A stretch of 64,000 nt of DNA from Acetivibrio saccincola. GTDB lineage: Bacteria > Bacillota > Clostridia > Acetivibrionales > Acetivibrionaceae. The position numbers and the translations under genes are program-made. This document shows positions 61,841 to 64,000 of this stretch, one piece after another. Where the stretch lies: contig NZ_CP025197.1 of assembly GCF_002844395.1 (NCBI RefSeq), positions 2,294,001 to 2,358,000 of the forward strand, read 5' to 3'. The first letter of the stretch is position 1, and each line of letters starts with the position of its first letter. The notes below the pieces were generated by a model. That model ran no database searches. It saw only the letters and a list, made by a program, of their open reading frames with translations, and was not told the origin of the DNA.

Positions 61841-64000
61841 CTAATCCTTTATTTCAACAATTGTAACACCTGACTCCCCTTCCCCGTATTTTCCAAGCCT
61901 GAAGGATTTTATACGGGGGTTGGATTTTAAGTACTTTTGTATACCGCTTCTTAAAACCCCGGTCCCTTTACCATGTATTATTGATACTTCCTTTAGACCT
62001 GCAATAATTGCATCATCCAAATATTTATCAACTTTATCCAAAGCTTCATCTAAGGTTAAACCTCTTATATCTATTTCCGTAGAAATATTTTTAGCCTTTG
62101 ATGTACCTATTTCACCTAGCCCTGATTTTTCTATAACATCCTTTTGTTCATCTATAAGCTCTAAAGTTGATATATGAACATTTACCTTCATTATCCCCGC
62201 CTGTACCAACACTTCCCCTTCCTTGTCAGGAGGTGCAATTACAGTTGCCTTTTGGTTAAGGTCAGCAATTAAAACTGTATCGCCGGGTTTTAAATTTTTA
62301 GGAACCTTATATGATTTATTTCTTTTTATTAATTCACTTGAAAGCTTCCCTTCTATGTCATCAATTTTATTTTTAAGCTTCAGTCTCATTTCTTCTGCCT
62401 TTTTTTGCCTTAATTCAATCTGACTTTCCTTCTGGAGTTTCTTTATCTCAGAAATTATTTCTTCTGATTCCCTCTTAGCTTCAAGAAGAATCTTTCTTGC
62501 TTCTTCTCGGGCCTCCTTTATTAACCTATCCCTGCTTTTATTCAGCTTTTCTTTTTTTTCTTCAATTTCCCTTTTTAGTTTTTCTGCTTCAAGCCTGTAC
62601 TTTTCCGCCATCTGTTTTTCGCTTTCCGTCTGGCTTAAATTTTTCTCAATGGACTGGAGCATATCTTCAAATTTAATATCTTCCCTTGTTAAAAATTCCT
62701 TTGCCCTTTCAATAACATCTTCCCTAAGACCTAATCTTTTAGATATGGCAAATGCATTACTCTTTCCGGGCACTCCTATAAGCAGCTTGTATGTAGGCTG
62801 CAGTGTTTCAACATTAAATTCACAACAGGCATTTTCCACATGCTTTGTAGTTAAAGCATATACTTTAAGCTGGCTGTAGTGGGTGGTGGCAACTGTAACA
62901 GCACCCCTTTGTCTTACATTTTCAAGTATTGATATTGCTAAGGCCGCCCCTTCTGTAGGATCAGTCCCTGCACCTAATTCGTCAAACAAAACAAGTGTAT
63001 TGTCATCTACATTATTTAGTATATTTACAATGTTTTTCATATGGGATGAGAAAGTACTGAGACTTTGCTCAATGCTCTGTTCATCTCCAATATCTGCATA
63101 AACTTTATTAAAAACATTAAGGCTGGTTCCCTCATTTGCCGGAACATGAAGCCCTGCCTGCATCATAAGGGTAAAAAGTCCCACCGTCTTTAATGTAACG
63201 GTTTTTCCTCCTGTATTAGGTCCCGTTATAACTAAGGTATCAAAATCCTCCCCAATCCAAAAATCTATAGGCACCACGGTTTTAACATCTAGAAGGGGAT
63301 GGCGTCCCTTTTTTATGACAATTTTACCCTCACTATTAATTTTAGGGCATGTGCATTTATAATTTAAACTAAGTTTTGACTTTGCAAAAATAAAGTCCAG
63401 CTTTGCCAAAAGAGAGACATTGGATTTTAACCCTTCTCCCATTCCCGCCACTTCTTCTGTTATTTCCTTTAGTATTCTTTCAATTTCAGCCTGTTCTTTG
63501 ATTTTAAGTTCTTTTATCTTATTATTTGCCTCAACAACCGCCATCGGCTCTATAAAAATGGTAGCACCGCTGGCAGAAGAGTCATGCACAAGACCCGGGA
63601 TTTCCCCCCTGTACTCCTGCTTTACAGGAATAACATATCTGTCCCCCCTCATTGTAACAATTGATTCCTGCATATATTTTTGATATTTAGGGGATTTTAT
63701 AATATCGTTTAATTTGTCCTTTATAGACTCCTGGGCATTTCTTATCTGTCTTCTTATATTGTTTAATGTGCTGCTTGCCGTATCTGCAATTTCTTCCTCA
63801 CTAATAATTGAGTTGCTTATTCTTTCCTCTAAGGGCCTGTTTGTCTCTAAAAGACTTATAAGCTCCTTTACTACGTTGTCTTGTTCTGCTTCAATCCTGT
63901 CTTTTGAAGCATAATTTTTCATGTTTCTCACAGCCCGGAGGACACCGGATATTTTTAACAGCTCTCCCGGGGTTAACATAGAACCTAACTCTGCCCTTTT
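61841..64000 (-). CDS. mutS2: Endonuclease MutS2 (N-terminus beyond window)
   Basis: The coding frame continues without a stop to the window edge (KRAELGSMLTPGELL at the visible start), so roughly the first 70-80 residues are outside. Walker A VITGPNTGGKTVTLKTVGL, Walker B VLFDELGAGTDPTEGAALA and VATTHYSQLKVYALTTK define the MutS ATPase. A long coiled coil follows, then a KOW-like region and the C-terminal Smr nuclease domain with LDIRGLTLDEALDKVDKYLDD-like sequence, IIHGKGTGVLRSGIQ and the terminal EGESGVTIVEIKD. Known roles: ribosome rescue on collided ribosomes and suppression of recombination. Confidence 0.95.
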   Translation of the reverse strand, partial: KRAELGSMLTPGELLKISGVLRAVRNMKNYASKDRIEAEQDNVVKELISLLETNRPLEERISNSIISEEEIADTASSTLNNIRRQIRNAQESIKDKLNDIIKSPKYQKYMQESIVTMRGDRYVIPVKQEYRGEIPGLVHDSSASGATIFIEPMAVVEANNKIKELKIKEQAEIERILKEITEEVAGMGEGLKSNVSLLAKLDFIFAKSKLSLNYKCTCPKINSEGKIVIKKGRHPLLDVKTVVPIDFWIGEDFDTLVITGPNTGGKTVTLKTVGLFTLMMQAGLHVPANEGTSLNVFNKVYADIGDEQSIEQSLSTFSSHMKNIVNILNNVDDNTLVLFDELGAGTDPTEGAALAISILENVRQRGAVTVATTHYSQLKVYALTTKHVENACCEFNVETLQPTYKLLIGVPGKSNAFAISKRLGLREDVIERAKEFLTREDIKFEDMLQSIEKNLSQTESEKQMAEKYRLEAEKLKREIEEKKEKLNKSRDRLIKEAREEARKILLEAKRESEEIISEIKKLQKESQIELRQKKAEEMRLKLKNKIDDIEGKLSSELIKRNKSYKVPKNLKPGDTVLIADLNQKATVIAPPDKEGEVLVQAGIMKVNVHISTLELIDEQKDVIEKSGLGEIGTSKAKNISTEIDIRGLTLDEALDKVDKYLDDAIIAGLKEVSIIHGKGTGVLRSGIQKYLKSNPRIKSFRLGKYGEGESGVTIVEIKD

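Noticed and set aside
1-64000. tRNA or rRNA genes, insertion sequences, prophage
   Set aside because: No cloverleaf, rRNA core sequence, transposase, capsid or integrase motif was recognised on either strand.

Overview
The window is AT-rich DNA from an endospore-forming, Gram-positive member of the Clostridia. The evidence is SpoIIGA beside FtsZ, SpoVD, YtvI, a Spo0E-like phosphatase, germinant-receptor remnants, PolC, an SLH-domain surface protein, a T-box leader and a MurE of the meso-diaminopimelate type. Nearly everything is on the minus strand, so operons read from high to low coordinates.

Layout from left to right. 1-5863 holds the distal division genes: spoIIGA (cut by the window edge), ftsZ, ftsA, sbp, ftsQ and the 3' part of murA. 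5833-17857 is a segment of about 12 kb that interrupts murA. It carries murT-gatD, a P-loop protein, yccF, cbiMQO, a UPF0104 membrane protein, a nicotianamine-synthase-like protein, feoAB and a decayed ABC-exporter locus. 17841-29091 is the rest of the dcw cluster: the 5' part of murA, murG, ftsW, mraY, murF, murE, spoVD, ftsL, rsmH and mraZ; murD is absent. 29266-33492 has a Spo0E-like gene, lgt, an M16 peptidase pair and a small membrane protein. 33544-43123 is the rimP-nusA-ylxR-ylxQ-infB-rbfA-nrnA-truB-ribF translation and RNA cluster. 43311-50795 has polC, a ruined gerA operon and a DUF362 gene. 50911-56365 has an SLH protein and a thrS-thyA-folA operon behind a threonine T-box. 56397-60343 looks like an extracellular acyl-transfer cassette (MBOAT, DHHW, SGNH, DUF4358). 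The window closes with ytvI and the 3' part of mutS2.

The main discovery is the split murA. The N-terminal piece (17841-18200) and C-terminal piece (4910-5863) lie on the same strand and meet at a shared 6-bp sequence, CACCTG, present at both junctions (5827-5832 and 17858-17863). Joining them there recreates in frame a canonical 419-residue MurA with its catalytic PGGC loop. The segment's two ends form imperfect 21-bp inverted arms (16/21) around that core, and the rejoined murA site is itself an imperfect palindrome about the same centre. This is the geometry of site-specific integration, or less likely of a transposon with terminal inverted repeats and a 6-bp target duplication. No recombinase gene lies inside. 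A near-consensus promoter at the left end points outward and would transcribe ftsQ-sbp-ftsA-ftsZ.

Other points worth attention: a 40-codon ORF directly upstream of ftsZ; a spoIIGA promoter with a long spacer and a Spo0A box; eight copies of a 7-bp motif at about 24-bp spacing between rsmH and ftsL; and a metal-handling gene group containing a nicotianamine-synthase-like gene.
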